Assembly (NCBI RefSeq): GCF_025532145.1
Contig: NZ_ARXS01000011.1
Span: forward strand, 62,001 to 126,000
Source: Alloalcanivorax balearicus MACL04
GTDB lineage: Bacteria; Pseudomonadota; Gammaproteobacteria; Pseudomonadales; Alcanivoracaceae
DNA length: 64,000 nt
Reading direction: 5' to 3'
Of the stretch, positions 25,927-34,430 are shown one piece after another. The notes beneath the pieces were generated by a model. The model had not been told where the DNA came from, did not search any database, and was given only the letters and a program-made list of their open reading frames with translations. The translations under genes were made by a program, and so were the position numbers. The number at the start of each line of letters is the position of its first letter. Positions within the stretch are counted from its first letter, which is position 1.

Positions 25927-27603
25927 ATGACCAGTACATCTCGCCCACTCACTGCCGATCTCACTGATCCGCTCTATTACCTGCGCAACTTCCAGACCGT
26001 GCTGGATTGGGTGGGGGAGCGCCATGGTGATCTGCTGGCGCCGGAGGAAATGGCATTCCTGGATGCCTTTCGAGCTTTGCCGGAACCCAGCCGCGCCTTG
26101 CTGGCGCGGATGGTGATGCGCAAGGGCGAGTATTTCCGCCGGGACCGGCTGGGCTACCGCGAAGTTGGCGACACGGTTACCGCCATGGCGCCGCTGATCA
26201 GCGCGGGCTGGGTTGATGGCGACCCGCTCCTGACATTGGAGACGCTGTTTGCCCTCTGTACCCGTGATGAGTTGAAGTCGGCTTTGCGCCAGCGTCTGGC
26301 GGAGCAAGGCCTGGCGCTGTCGGCGCGCAAGACGCTTTGGCTGGAGGCACTGCGGGAAGACGACGATCAGGCCCGTGCCGCGAAGGCGTGGGGCTGGGAC
26401 GGTGTGCCGGTCTATCAGTTGCGCATTCGGCCACTGTGCGATCGCCTGCGTCTGATGTTCTTCGGCAATCTGCACCAGGACTGGTCCGAGTTCGTGCTCG
26501 CCGAACAAGGCACCTTTCTGTATGAAACTGTGACCTTGTCCCGCGCCTCGCGTCCCTTTCAGAGTCGCGAGGAAGTGGATGCCTATCTCGATCTGGCTGC
26601 TTGCCGAGAGCAGTTCGATGGCGATGGCGATCTGGAGGCGTTGGAACAGGCGCTCCTGCCGCGCCTGGAAGCGTTGCCGGACAATCCGTGGTTGCGCGAG
26701 CGCGGACACAAGTTGTTGTTCAAGGTGGCGCGGGAGAGGGAGCGGCGCGGCGAGGAACAGGCTGCCCTGGCTTTGTATCAGCGATGCCATTACGCCGAGG
26801 CCCGTGCCCGTGAGCTGCGGGTCCTGGAAAAAACCGGCCGCTACGTCGAGGCTTACCAATTGGCCCGGACTGCGGAGGCGGAGCCCCGCAACGAAGCGGA
26901 GTGGCAGCAGGTGCAGCGGGTGCTGCCCCGTCTGCAACGTAAACTCGGACATCCGGTGCGGCGTGCCGGGGCCATGCCGACGTATCATGAGTTCGAACTG
27001 ACGCTGCCTTATTATCCGTGGGTGGAACTGGCGGCGAGGAACCATATGCGGACCGCCTCGGAGCCGGTCTATTACGTGGAAAACACCCTGATCAACAGTC
27101 TGTTCGGGCTGCTGTGCTGGGAGGCGCTGTTCGCGCCCCTGCCAGGCGCCTTTTTCCATCCGTTTCAAAGCGGGCCGGCGGACCTCTATCGGGACGATTT
27201 TGTCAGCCGCCGCCGGGATCTGTTCGCGCGGGCTCTGGCGTGCCTGAACGATGGCAGCTATCGCACCGTGATCCTGCAACGTTTTGAGGAAAAGCAAGGG
27301 CGTTTGTCGCCGTTCCTGTTTTGGGACGCGCTCGATTCGGACCTGCTGACTCAGGCATTGGACTGTATTCCCGCCGAGCATCTGCGCCTCTGCTTTGAGC
27401 GACTGCTGGCCGATCCGCGCGCCAACCGCTCGGGGTTACCGGATCTGATTCAGCTATGGCCGCGACAGCGCCGTTATCGAATGGTGGAAGTGAAAGGGCC
27501 CGGCGATCGTCTGCAGGATAATCAGCGGCGCTGGCTCGACTATTTTCAGCAGCACGATATTCCGGTGGCGGTGTGTCATGTGCGTTGGCGGGAGACGGAG
27601 TGA
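25927..27603 (+). CDS. FAN1-type structure-specific nuclease (VRR-NUC domain)
   Basis: A 558-residue bacterial FAN1-like nuclease that cleaves 5' flaps and crosslink-containing DNA. The VRR-NUC core is at the C-terminus: NRSGLPDLIQLWP with Asp506 and MVEVKGPGDRLQDNQRRW with Glu521 and Lys523. These sit one position before Asp507/Glu522/Lys524 of the Pseudomonas aeruginosa enzyme, whose length is almost the same. The N-terminal ~180 residues contain a helical DNA-binding region (ARMVMRKGEYFRRDRLGY). The ATG at 25927 matches that length; ATG 25891 does not. The stop overlaps a helicase gene start (GTGA). Confidence 0.92.
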   Translation: MTSTSRPLTADLTDPLYYLRNFQTVLDWVGERHGDLLAPEEMAFLDAFRALPEPSRALLARMVMRKGEYFRRDRLGYREVGDTVTAMAPLISAGWVDGDPLLTLETLFALCTRDELKSALRQRLAEQGLALSARKTLWLEALREDDDQARAAKAWGWDGVPVYQLRIRPLCDRLRLMFFGNLHQDWSEFVLAEQGTFLYETVTLSRASRPFQSREEVDAYLDLAACREQFDGDGDLEALEQALLPRLEALPDNPWLRERGHKLLFKVARERERRGEEQAALALYQRCHYAEARARELRVLEKTGRYVEAYQLARTAEAEPRNEAEWQQVQRVLPRLQRKLGHPVRRAGAMPTYHEFELTLPYYPWVELAARNHMRTASEPVYYVENTLINSLFGLLCWEALFAPLPGAFFHPFQSGPADLYRDDFVSRRRDLFARALACLNDGSYRTVILQRFEEKQGRLSPFLFWDALDSDLLTQALDCIPAEHLRLCFERLLADPRANRSGLPDLIQLWPRQRRYRMVEVKGPGDRLQDNQRRWLDYFQQHDIPVAVCHVRWRETE

Positions 27604-29873
27604 GCCGCTATACCGTGGCGGTGCGCGCCCTGGCGGAATTCACCGCCAAAAGCGGCGACCTGGATTTGCGTTTCACCCCTTCGCCCACCGCTCAGGAGGG
27701 CATTGCCGGGCACACCACCGTCACCGGCCGTCGCGGTGAGAGTTATCAACGGGAAGTACCCTTGGCCGGTGACTACCGCCACTTGCATGTGCGTGGCCGG
27801 GCCGACGGTTACGATCCCCGGCGTAACCGCCTGGAAGAAATCAAAACCTTTCGTGGCGATCTGGAACGGCAGCCCGCCAACCATCGAGTGTTGCATTGGG
27901 CACAGTTGAAGATATACGGCGCTTTGCTGTGCCGTGAGCGCGGCCTGGACCAGGTGGAACTGGCGCTGGTTTATTTTGATGTGGTCAAGCAGAAGGAAAC
28001 GCCGCTGCGGGAAGTCCACGAGGCGGGGTCCCTCAACCGTTTTTTTGATGAACACTGTGAACGTTTCCTGCAATGGGCGGACCGTGAGCTGGCCCATCGT
28101 CAGGCGCGGGATCAGGCCTTGACCGCGTTGGCGTTTCCGCATGCCCGGTTCCGTTCCGGCCAGCGTGAACTGGCGGAGTCGGTGTATCAAAGCGCCTGCA
28201 CCGGCCGACCGTTGTTGGCCCAGGCCCCCACTGGTATCGGCAAGACCCTGGGGACCTTGTTCCCGCTGTTAAAGGCGGCGCCGGGCCAGGCGCTGGACAA
28301 GGTGTTTTTCCTCAGCGCCAAAACGCCGGGGCGAAAGCTGGCGCTGGACGCGGTACGCACGCTCACCGATGACGGCACGATCCCGTTGCGTACGGTGGAA
28401 ATGATCGCCCGGGAAAAAAGTTGCGAACATCCGGACAAGGCCTGCCATGGGGAATCCTGTCCGCTGGCCGCGGGGTTTTATGATCGTCTGCCCGCGGCCC
28501 GGCAGGCGGCTGCCGAGTCGCCGATACTGGATCGGCGGACATTGCGTGAGGTGGCCCTGGCGCATGACGTCTGCCCGTATTACCTCAGCCAGGAAATGGC
28601 CCGTTGGAGTGACGTGGTGGTGGGGGACTACAACTACTACTTCGATCTTTCCGCGCTGTTGCACGGGCTCACCACGGAAAACCAGTGGCGCGTGGCGGTG
28701 CTGGCGGACGAAGCCCACAACCTGGTGGACCGTGCCCGTGGCATGTATTCCGCCGAACTGGATCAGATCGCCTTTCGCCGCGTGAAAAAACAGGTGCCGA
28801 AATCCCTGAAAGGCGCGTTCGAGCGCATCCACCGGCACTGGAACGCGCTTAATAAGGAGATCGAGGAGGCCCAGCCCGACACCGACTATCGCGTTCATGA
28901 TGATCCGCCCCAGGGGTTTCTTTTCGCCTTGCAGCAGGGCGTGGCGGCGATCACCGATTACCTGGCAGAACAACCGGAAGCTCTGGACAGCGATCTGATC
29001 CGTTTCTATTTCGATGCGCTGCATTTCAACCGGGTGGCGGAACGATTCGACAGTGATGCCTTTCTGTTTGACAGCCACTGGCGTGCACCGTCCCGTGGCC
29101 GACCCGGTTCGTGTTTGTGTTTGCGCAACGTGGTGCCGGCGGCCTTGCTGGCGCCGCGTTTTGAAACCGCTTCGGCGGCGGTGCTGTTTTCCGCCACGCT
29201 CAGCCCGCCCCGTTACTATGCCGATCTGCTCGGGCTGCCGGACACCACCGCTTGGATGGATGTGCCGTCGCCGTTCCGGGCGGAGCAATTACAGGTGCGC
29301 ATCGGCCACCGCATCTCCACCCGTTACCGCGACCGTCAGGCCTCTCTGGCGCCGATCGCCGCGTTGGTTGGTGATCAGTTCCAGCAGCGCCGTGGCAATT
29401 ACCTGGCGTTCTTCAGTAGCTATGAGTACCTGGACGGCGTGCTCTCAGTGTTCCGCCGGGCCCATCCGGACGTGCCGGTCTGGTCCCAGGAAAGACGCAT
29501 GGACGAAGAGGCCCGCCAGGCGTTTCTGGATCGTTTCGAAGAAGGCGGGGAAGGGATCGGGTTCGCGGTGCTCGGCGGCGCCTTCGCCGAAGGCATCGAC
29601 CTGCCCGGCCGGCGCCTGATTGGCGCTTTCGTGGCGACGCTGGGGCTGCCGCAGATAAATCCGGTGAACGAACAATTCAAGACGCGTTTGGCGGCGTTGT
29701 TCGGTGATGGCTACGACTACACCTACCTGTATCCGGGGCTGCGCAAAGTGGTCCAGGCCGCCGGCCGGGTGATCCGCACCGGCGATGACGAAGGCGTGGT
29801 GCATCTGATCGACGACCGTTTTTCCCACCCCAGGGTGCGAGCGCTGCTGCCATCATGGTGGCAGTGCGGCTGA
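27600..29873 (+). CDS. Cas4-like nuclease / XPD-DinG family Fe-S helicase fusion
   Basis: A 757-residue 5'-3' superfamily 2 helicase. Residues 1-~170 carry a PD-(D/E)XK nuclease-like domain: GRADGYD with Asp69, LEEIKTF with Glu80-Ile-Lys82, then HWAQLKIYGALL. The helicase follows, with Walker A APTGIGKT (209-216), DEAH at 370-373 and QAAGRVIRTGDDEG near the end. Four cysteines (275, 282, 287, 325) lie between motifs Ia and II, as in the XPD/DinG 4Fe-4S cluster. The start is a GTG inside the FAN1 stop (GTGA), so the two products are made together and probably act together in crosslink or flap repair. The nuclease activity is inferred from motifs only. Confidence 0.9.
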   Translation: MSRYTVAVRALAEFTAKSGDLDLRFTPSPTAQEGIAGHTTVTGRRGESYQREVPLAGDYRHLHVRGRADGYDPRRNRLEEIKTFRGDLERQPANHRVLHWAQLKIYGALLCRERGLDQVELALVYFDVVKQKETPLREVHEAGSLNRFFDEHCERFLQWADRELAHRQARDQALTALAFPHARFRSGQRELAESVYQSACTGRPLLAQAPTGIGKTLGTLFPLLKAAPGQALDKVFFLSAKTPGRKLALDAVRTLTDDGTIPLRTVEMIAREKSCEHPDKACHGESCPLAAGFYDRLPAARQAAAESPILDRRTLREVALAHDVCPYYLSQEMARWSDVVVGDYNYYFDLSALLHGLTTENQWRVAVLADEAHNLVDRARGMYSAELDQIAFRRVKKQVPKSLKGAFERIHRHWNALNKEIEEAQPDTDYRVHDDPPQGFLFALQQGVAAITDYLAEQPEALDSDLIRFYFDALHFNRVAERFDSDAFLFDSHWRAPSRGRPGSCLCLRNVVPAALLAPRFETASAAVLFSATLSPPRYYADLLGLPDTTAWMDVPSPFRAEQLQVRIGHRISTRYRDRQASLAPIAALVGDQFQQRRGNYLAFFSSYEYLDGVLSVFRRAHPDVPVWSQERRMDEEARQAFLDRFEEGGEGIGFAVLGGAFAEGIDLPGRRLIGAFVATLGLPQINPVNEQFKTRLAALFGDGYDYTYLYPGLRKVVQAAGRVIRTGDDEGVVHLIDDRFSHPRVRALLPSWWQCG

Positions 29874-29917
29874 CACCCTTGCTCACGGCACGCTACCGAT
29901 AACACGGGGGATGGCAA

Positions 29918-29977
29918 TTGACAGAGGAGGGAAATGACTTCTAGGATGAATGCGACATTTCACAAAAATGACGCATT
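29918..29977 (+). promoter_or_regulatory. Promoter with overlapping TetR-type operator
   Basis: A TTGACA box (29918-29923) and TAGGAT (29942-29947) are separated by 18 bases. Immediately downstream, AATGCGACATTT (29949-29960) and AAATGACGCATT (29966-29977) form an inverted repeat with 11 of 12 matches and a 5-base spacer. The operator covers the expected transcription start, just upstream of the TetR gene. Autorepression is the simplest reading. Confidence 0.75.
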
Positions 29978-29995
29978 AAAGAATAAATTTGAAAA

Positions 29996-30613
29996 ATGAT
30001 GCATAACGATACCCCACTGACCCGCGCCCTTACTCAGCAGGAAGCAAAAGTACAGGCGACGCCACTGGATGCGCTCAAGCTCGCCCGCAAACACTGGCTC
30101 GAACATTCGCGCCTCAATATGGGATCACTGGCGGAGGAACTGGGCGTCAATCGGGCGACGCTGTTCCGCTGGGTCGGTAACAAGGACCTGTTGCTCGGGG
30201 AAGTTCTGTGGTCGTTCTATCGGGTGCTGTTCGATCAGATCATCGAGGACGCGAAAGGTGAAGGTGGCGAGTACCTGGCGTGGGCCTGTGAGCAGGTAGT
30301 GGTGCGTATCATGGAAAACGAGCCGCTACAGCGTTTTATCCGCCAGGACACCGAATACGCAATCCGGATTCTGACCTCCAAGTCCAGCATCATTCAGGGG
30401 CGCTCCATCGAGGTCATTCGCGGCCTGCTGCAAAGCGAGGCCGACGCCGGCCGCTGGCGGTCGCCGATCCCACTTGCCGAACTGGCCTACCTGATCGTAC
30501 GTGTCGGCGAGTCCTTTCTTTATGGCGACATCATCAGCGGCCACGACACCGCCATGCCGCATGCCCGTACCGCCTTCCGTTTACTGCTTGGTGCTCAACA
30601 ACCAGCTCCATAA
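29996..30613 (+). CDS. TetR-family regulator, QsdR-like
   Basis: A 205-residue TetR protein with the HTH in residues ~40-60 (NMGSLAEELGVNRATLFRWVGNKDLLLGEV). The C-terminal domain (RQDTEYAIRILTSKSSIIQGRSIEVI, key segment; ELAYLIVRVGESFLYGD) resembles the QsdR-type regulatory domain found beside lactonase and sterol/lipid genes. A strong promoter with a palindromic operator lies just upstream. It is the first gene of a same-strand cluster with the secreted SurE-like protein (36-base gap) and a lipoprotein. The ligand is unknown. Confidence 0.88.
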   Translation: MMHNDTPLTRALTQQEAKVQATPLDALKLARKHWLEHSRLNMGSLAEELGVNRATLFRWVGNKDLLLGEVLWSFYRVLFDQIIEDAKGEGGEYLAWACEQVVVRIMENEPLQRFIRQDTEYAIRILTSKSSIIQGRSIEVIRGLLQSEADAGRWRSPIPLAELAYLIVRVGESFLYGDIISGHDTAMPHARTAFRLLLGAQQPAP

Positions 30614-30649
30614 CACAGACGAATTACAACAAGATCGGGAGAGATCACG

Positions 30650-31642
30650 ATGAAAAAGACAGGTGTTTTTATCACTGGCTGGACAGTGGCGAAATACGCG
30701 ACGGGAATCGGCGTTCTGGCCTTGTCCACGCAGGCGGCGGCGCTGAACATCATGCTGGTCAATGATGATGGCTGTGCCGCGCCGGGAATCAACGCCCTGG
30801 CCGAGACACTGCAAAGCCGTGGGCACACCATCACCATGTACGCTCCGGCAGGGCCGCAAAGCGGTCAGGGGTCGCGGCTGACGCTGCCCAGTGGTGATTG
30901 CGGTGTGCGTTTCGAAACGCTGACCTCGGATCTCAAAGGCGATGAGCCCGCCGCTGGCGGCTACTGCGTCAGTGCGGTGTCGGTCTCCAACGGTGAAGAT
31001 TGTGGCACCGTGGATCATTTGCCGATGCCGTTTCTGGAACTGGGCCAGCGCGTCAGCGCGAGCCCCGCGGACAGTGCTTATGTCGGATTGCGCTTGATGG
31101 GGGAGGCGCCGGATCTGGTGGTGTCGGGCATCAACTCCGGAGAGAACGTGGGCAGCTCCACGTTGCATTCCGGTACCGTGGCGGCGGCGGTCTCTTCGGT
31201 GCAAAGAGAAGTGCCCGCCATCGCTGTCAGTCTTTCCGTGCGTTCCGATAATTACGCCGCTGCCGCCGCTTTGGTGGCGGACGTGGTGCAGAAGCTGCAG
31301 GATAACGCCAAAGGGGACAAGTTGTTGCCACCGGGGATCGCGCTCAACATCAACTATCCGGCGGGCACCCCCAAAGGCCTGTTGTTCACCGACGCCGGAC
31401 CACACTCCACGTTATCCATTGACCTTCAACCACAGGACGACGGTACCGTTTCCCTGGACGGTTATGTGTTTGATTTTGCCAGTCAGGACATTCCCGCCGA
31501 AGAGATCAGTGAGGAAGGTATCGCCCAACGTGAAGGGTACATCAGCATCAGCACGCTCTATGCCAGCTTCAATGGTCCCCGGGCCGCCAAGGCGCTGACC
31601 CGGGTTACCCTCCATGGTATTGGCGACGCCGAAACCGATTGA
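30650..31642 (+). CDS. Secreted SurE-like 5'/3'-nucleotidase (acid phosphatase fold)
   Basis: A 330-residue SurE-fold metallophosphatase with an N-terminal signal peptide (MKKTGVFITG... to about residue 31). Family motifs are IMLVNDDG with Asp39-Asp40 (metal site), APAGPQSGQGSRLTL, VVSGINSGENVG (159-168), LHSGTVAAA and LNINYPAGTP. Classical SurE is cytoplasmic and about 250 residues. This protein is exported and has four cysteines (42, 84, 106, 118) that could form disulfides. It would act on periplasmic or external phosphoesters; the substrate is unknown. It sits between a TetR gene and a lipoprotein gene in one apparent operon. Confidence 0.88.
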   Translation: MKKTGVFITGWTVAKYATGIGVLALSTQAAALNIMLVNDDGCAAPGINALAETLQSRGHTITMYAPAGPQSGQGSRLTLPSGDCGVRFETLTSDLKGDEPAAGGYCVSAVSVSNGEDCGTVDHLPMPFLELGQRVSASPADSAYVGLRLMGEAPDLVVSGINSGENVGSSTLHSGTVAAAVSSVQREVPAIAVSLSVRSDNYAAAAALVADVVQKLQDNAKGDKLLPPGIALNINYPAGTPKGLLFTDAGPHSTLSIDLQPQDDGTVSLDGYVFDFASQDIPAEEISEEGIAQREGYISISTLYASFNGPRAAKALTRVTLHGIGDAETD

Positions 31643-31658
31643 GCCGGAGGGTGGAACG

Positions 31659-32372
31659 ATGAGCGAATTGAAATCCCTTGGCGTTGCGTTGTTGGCGTTG
31701 TCGCTGACGGCATGTGGTGGCAACAGCGGTGATCATTCTCCCGCTGGCACGCCGGCGTCCCTGGCTGGCCTCTATCAAGGCGCTTTCTTTGCCGACGACG
31801 GCGGCGCCAACTGGATCACGGCTCTGGTACAGGAAGATGGCACCGCGCTGTTGGCGTTTGACGACGAGGCCGATGGCGCCCGGATTCTGCTGGAAGGCCA
31901 ACTGGATGACACCGGTTTTGACGGCATCGCGGAACAGGACGGAAAGGCGGGCGAACCGGTGCATTTTACCGATGACGATGCCGACGCCGCCGTGGTACGC
32001 GGTGAACTATCACTGGGAGACCTCAACGGCACCTTCGTGTTACAGCGCGATGAGAAAAGTATCGCCGACGACCCGCTGGCGGGGGACTACGTGTTCGTGG
32101 ACGAGAAGGGCACGTTATGGTCGGTGCGCATTAGCGATCAGGGCCTGGTGTCGGCGCAATCGGGCGACTGCGCCTTTGAGGGCAGTGTCACCACGGCGGG
32201 CAGTGGTGATCCGGCCTCGCTGGCGCTAACCGCCGGTGCCTGTGGACCCTTTAGCGCCAGCGCCAACGGTGCCCTCTATCTGCAGAACGCGGTTATCGGG
32301 GAACGGGACGCGCTGCGGGTGGTGGTGTCGGCTCAACAGCAGCCCCACGACTATTTGTGGTTCCGTGACTAG
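31659..32372 (+). CDS. Putative lipoprotein, 237 aa, of unknown family
   Basis: It begins MSELKSLGVALLALSLTACGGNSG. The hydrophobic segment ends in a good lipobox (LTAC), so the mature protein should be lipid-anchored. The rest is acidic and rich in Asp/Gly with several beta-strand-like stretches, such as YQGAFFADDGGANWITALVQEDG, ARILLEGQLDDTG and LNGTFVLQRDEK. This suggests a small beta-barrel or beta-sandwich. I do not recognise the family. It follows the SurE-like gene by 16 bases with GGAGGG, so it belongs to that operon. Its TAG stop is supplied by the CTAG border of a MITE-like element. Confidence 0.85.
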   Translation: MSELKSLGVALLALSLTACGGNSGDHSPAGTPASLAGLYQGAFFADDGGANWITALVQEDGTALLAFDDEADGARILLEGQLDDTGFDGIAEQDGKAGEPVHFTDDDADAAVVRGELSLGDLNGTFVLQRDEKSIADDPLAGDYVFVDEKGTLWSVRISDQGLVSAQSGDCAFEGSVTTAGSGDPASLALTAGACGPFSASANGALYLQNAVIGERDALRVVVSAQQQPHDYLWFRD

Positions 32373-32641
32373 GGCCTGTTCACCCTATTTCCACCGCGCC
32401 TGTTGCGGCTAAAACGTCACCAATCCAGGCACGAGGAGAGAAGTTTGGTGATTCCAAATGAACGACGAGTAACGCGGAGTGGTGACGTTTTAGCCGCAAC
32501 CCGAAGGGCTGGAGCCCTTTTTACCTCCCGCGTCGTTGTCGGTTGCTCATTTGGAATGACCAAACCGCGCGCCCTCCGCCTGGCTGGAGGCAAAAAAGGG
32601 CATCCAGCAGGCGCGATGGAAATAGGGTGAACAGGCCCTAG
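32369..32641. mobile_element. MITE-like element with 34-bp terminal inverted repeats
   Basis: A 273-base non-coding element bounded by CTAG on both sides. The terminal inverted repeats (32369-32402 and 32608-32641; left end CTAGGGCCTGTTCACC...) match at 33 of 34 bases. Inside is a perfect 20-bp inverted repeat (32402-32421 / 32481-32500). It is interleaved with an 18-bp one (32444-32461 / 32547-32564; 17 of 18). A terminator-like hairpin AAGGGCTGGAGCCCTT with a T-run is at 32505-32522. No transposase or convincing ORF is inside, which fits a non-autonomous element. It fills most of the gap between a lipoprotein gene and paaX-like gene; the rest, to 32716, holds nothing recognisable. Confidence 0.85.
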
Positions 32642-32716
32642 CCGGGGCGGATAAGCAGGAATCCGGTGGGGCCGTGTCGGAAGTGGCGGTCCTGCCGGGG
32701 TTTCCCCCGCCGTTGA

Positions 32717-33538
32717 TCAGCCGTCTTCCAGGAACCGCGCCCACAACGCTTTGGCTCTGACCTGATAGGCGCGCACCTGATCGATCAGACGATGACGTGC
32801 ATCGCCGCCCATCAGGGCCTCGGGCAGCAGCGGATCATGAATGATCAGGCGAATGGCGGCACGCCCCAGCAACAGACTGTCGCGGGCAGCCTGTGCCAGT
32901 GGCAGCGTGTCCAGGGTCGCCTCGCTGGTTCTCAAGCGTTGGCCGATAGTCTCATAGGCCGAGGTCATTGCCCGGGTATCCCACTGTGCCCGAATCAGCG
33001 TTTCATCCTGCCCGGATAACGCACTGACGCCAAAGACCCGTGCCGCCGGGGCCAGGCCCAAGCGTTTCAAATCCTCCCGCACCGTCGCGACGCCACCGAT
33101 CAGGTTGTCCGGGCGCAGCCACAGGCCGCTGTTCGCCAGGGCACGAAATCCCCTCAACGCCAACGCCCGTTCATGACGGCGCCAGGCGACTTTTTCCCGT
33201 CTTGGCACGGCGGCGTCGATGACACCGATCCAGCCGCCATCCCAGGCCACCGCCTGTTGCTCCTTGCGTAGCCAGTTGCGCACATCCTCGATAAGAGAAT
33301 TGCCCTGGGGATTGAGCGCGTAAATTCCGCGCGCGGGGCTGGTGATCTTGCCATGACGCAGCAAACGATTCACCGCCACCCGCACGTTCTGCGGCCGCAG
33401 GCCGCAGGCCTCGCCCGCCCGGCACAGCGCGGCGATCGACAGCTCCCGGGCATCGTGGGTGGATAGCAGATCAAGCACCAGATCCGAAGCGGTCGGTTCC
33501 ATGCCTTCAATGTAACTGATTTTTCCTATGTTGGACAT
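32717..33538 (-). CDS. PaaX-family transcriptional regulator
   Basis: A 273-residue PaaX-like repressor: an N-terminal winged helix (TASDLVLDLLSTHDARELSIAALCRAGEACGLRPQNVRVAVNRLLRHGKI; residues ~15-65) and a PaaX C-terminal domain with WDTRAMTSAYETIGQRL. PaaX binds phenylacetyl-CoA; relatives respond to other acyl-CoAs. It is divergent from a crotonase gene across 103 bases, so control of that enzyme by an acyl-CoA is likely. ATG 33538 is used; MEPTASD at 33502 is a possible start. Confidence 0.88.
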   Translation of the reverse strand: MSNIGKISYIEGMEPTASDLVLDLLSTHDARELSIAALCRAGEACGLRPQNVRVAVNRLLRHGKITSPARGIYALNPQGNSLIEDVRNWLRKEQQAVAWDGGWIGVIDAAVPRREKVAWRRHERALALRGFRALANSGLWLRPDNLIGGVATVREDLKRLGLAPAARVFGVSALSGQDETLIRAQWDTRAMTSAYETIGQRLRTSEATLDTLPLAQAARDSLLLGRAAIRLIIHDPLLPEALMGGDARHRLIDQVRAYQVRAKALWARFLEDG

Positions 33539-33641
33539 TTAGTGAAATATATCCTAGCTTCGAAAAATTGCATTTTGGTGCGGCAAATGGCGCGCGGCGC
33601 ATGCCTCAAAACCGTACAGACCTCAAACCAGGAGACAACCC

Positions 33642-34430
33642 ATGTCCAATTCGCCGGTTATCACCCACACCGAGGGTGCGGTTCGCACGATCATCATTAA
33701 CCGCCCTGATAAACGCAATGCCGTGGACCGGCCCACCGCCGACGCCCTGCGTGCTGCCTTTGAAGCGTTCGAACAGGATGACAGCGTTCATGCGGCGGTA
33801 CTGGCCGGGGCCGGCGGCAACTTTTGCGCCGGCGCCGATTTGTCCGCCATGGGCGATGAGCAGCGCCGCAACGAAGTGGAACCCGAAGGCACCGGTCCTG
33901 GCCCCATGGGTCCCTCGCGCATGCTGCTGAGTAAACCGGTGATCGCGGCGGTGTCAGGTTATGCCGTGGCGGGCGGCCTGGAGCTGTCACTGTTGTGCGA
34001 CTTGCGCGTGGCGGAAGCCTCGGCGGTGTTCGGTGTGTTCTGCCGCCGCTGGGGGGTTCCGCTGATTGACGGCGGTACCGTACGGCTTGCTCGAATCATC
34101 GGCCAGGGGCAGGCACTGGACATGATTCTCACCGGTCGCCCGGTGCAGGCGGATGAGGCGTTGCGCATGGGGTTGGCCAACCGGGTGGTGGCGGACGGCG
34201 ACGCCCTGGTCCAGGCCCAGGCCCTGGCCAGGGAGATCGCCGCGTTCCCGCAACGGTGCCTGCGCGCGGACCGCCTTTCCACCTATCAGCAGTGGGATCA
34301 CGATCTGACGGAAGCCCTGCGCCGTGAAGGCGCCGGCGGCTATCCGGTGGTATTCGCCGAAGCCATCGCCGGGGCGCAACGCTTCGCCCGGGGAGCAGGG
34401 CGCCACGGCAGCTTCGACGATCACGGCTAG
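33642..34430 (+). CDS. Enoyl-CoA hydratase/isomerase (crotonase) family protein
   Basis: A 262-residue crotonase-fold enzyme. Visible features are NRPDKRNAVDRPTADAL, the oxyanion-hole segment AGAGGNFCAGADLSAMG and SGYAVAGGLELSLLCDLRVAE. The usual first catalytic Glu of hydratases is replaced in a stretch FGVFCRRWGVPLIDGGTVRL, which is typical of the EchA/CaiD-like subgroup with uncertain activity. It acts in the cytoplasm on acyl-CoAs. The start has AGGAG nine bases upstream. It is divergent from paaX-like; the 3' end overlaps the cytochrome gene by four bases. Confidence 0.9.
   Translation: MSNSPVITHTEGAVRTIIINRPDKRNAVDRPTADALRAAFEAFEQDDSVHAAVLAGAGGNFCAGADLSAMGDEQRRNEVEPEGTGPGPMGPSRMLLSKPVIAAVSGYAVAGGLELSLLCDLRVAEASAVFGVFCRRWGVPLIDGGTVRLARIIGQGQALDMILTGRPVQADEALRMGLANRVVADGDALVQAQALAREIAAFPQRCLRADRLSTYQQWDHDLTEALRREGAGGYPVVFAEAIAGAQRFARGAGRHGSFDDHG

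Noticed and set aside
32403-32630. A 75-codon ORF inside the MITE-like element
   Set aside because: It consists of the inverted repeats read in one frame; no start site or domain.
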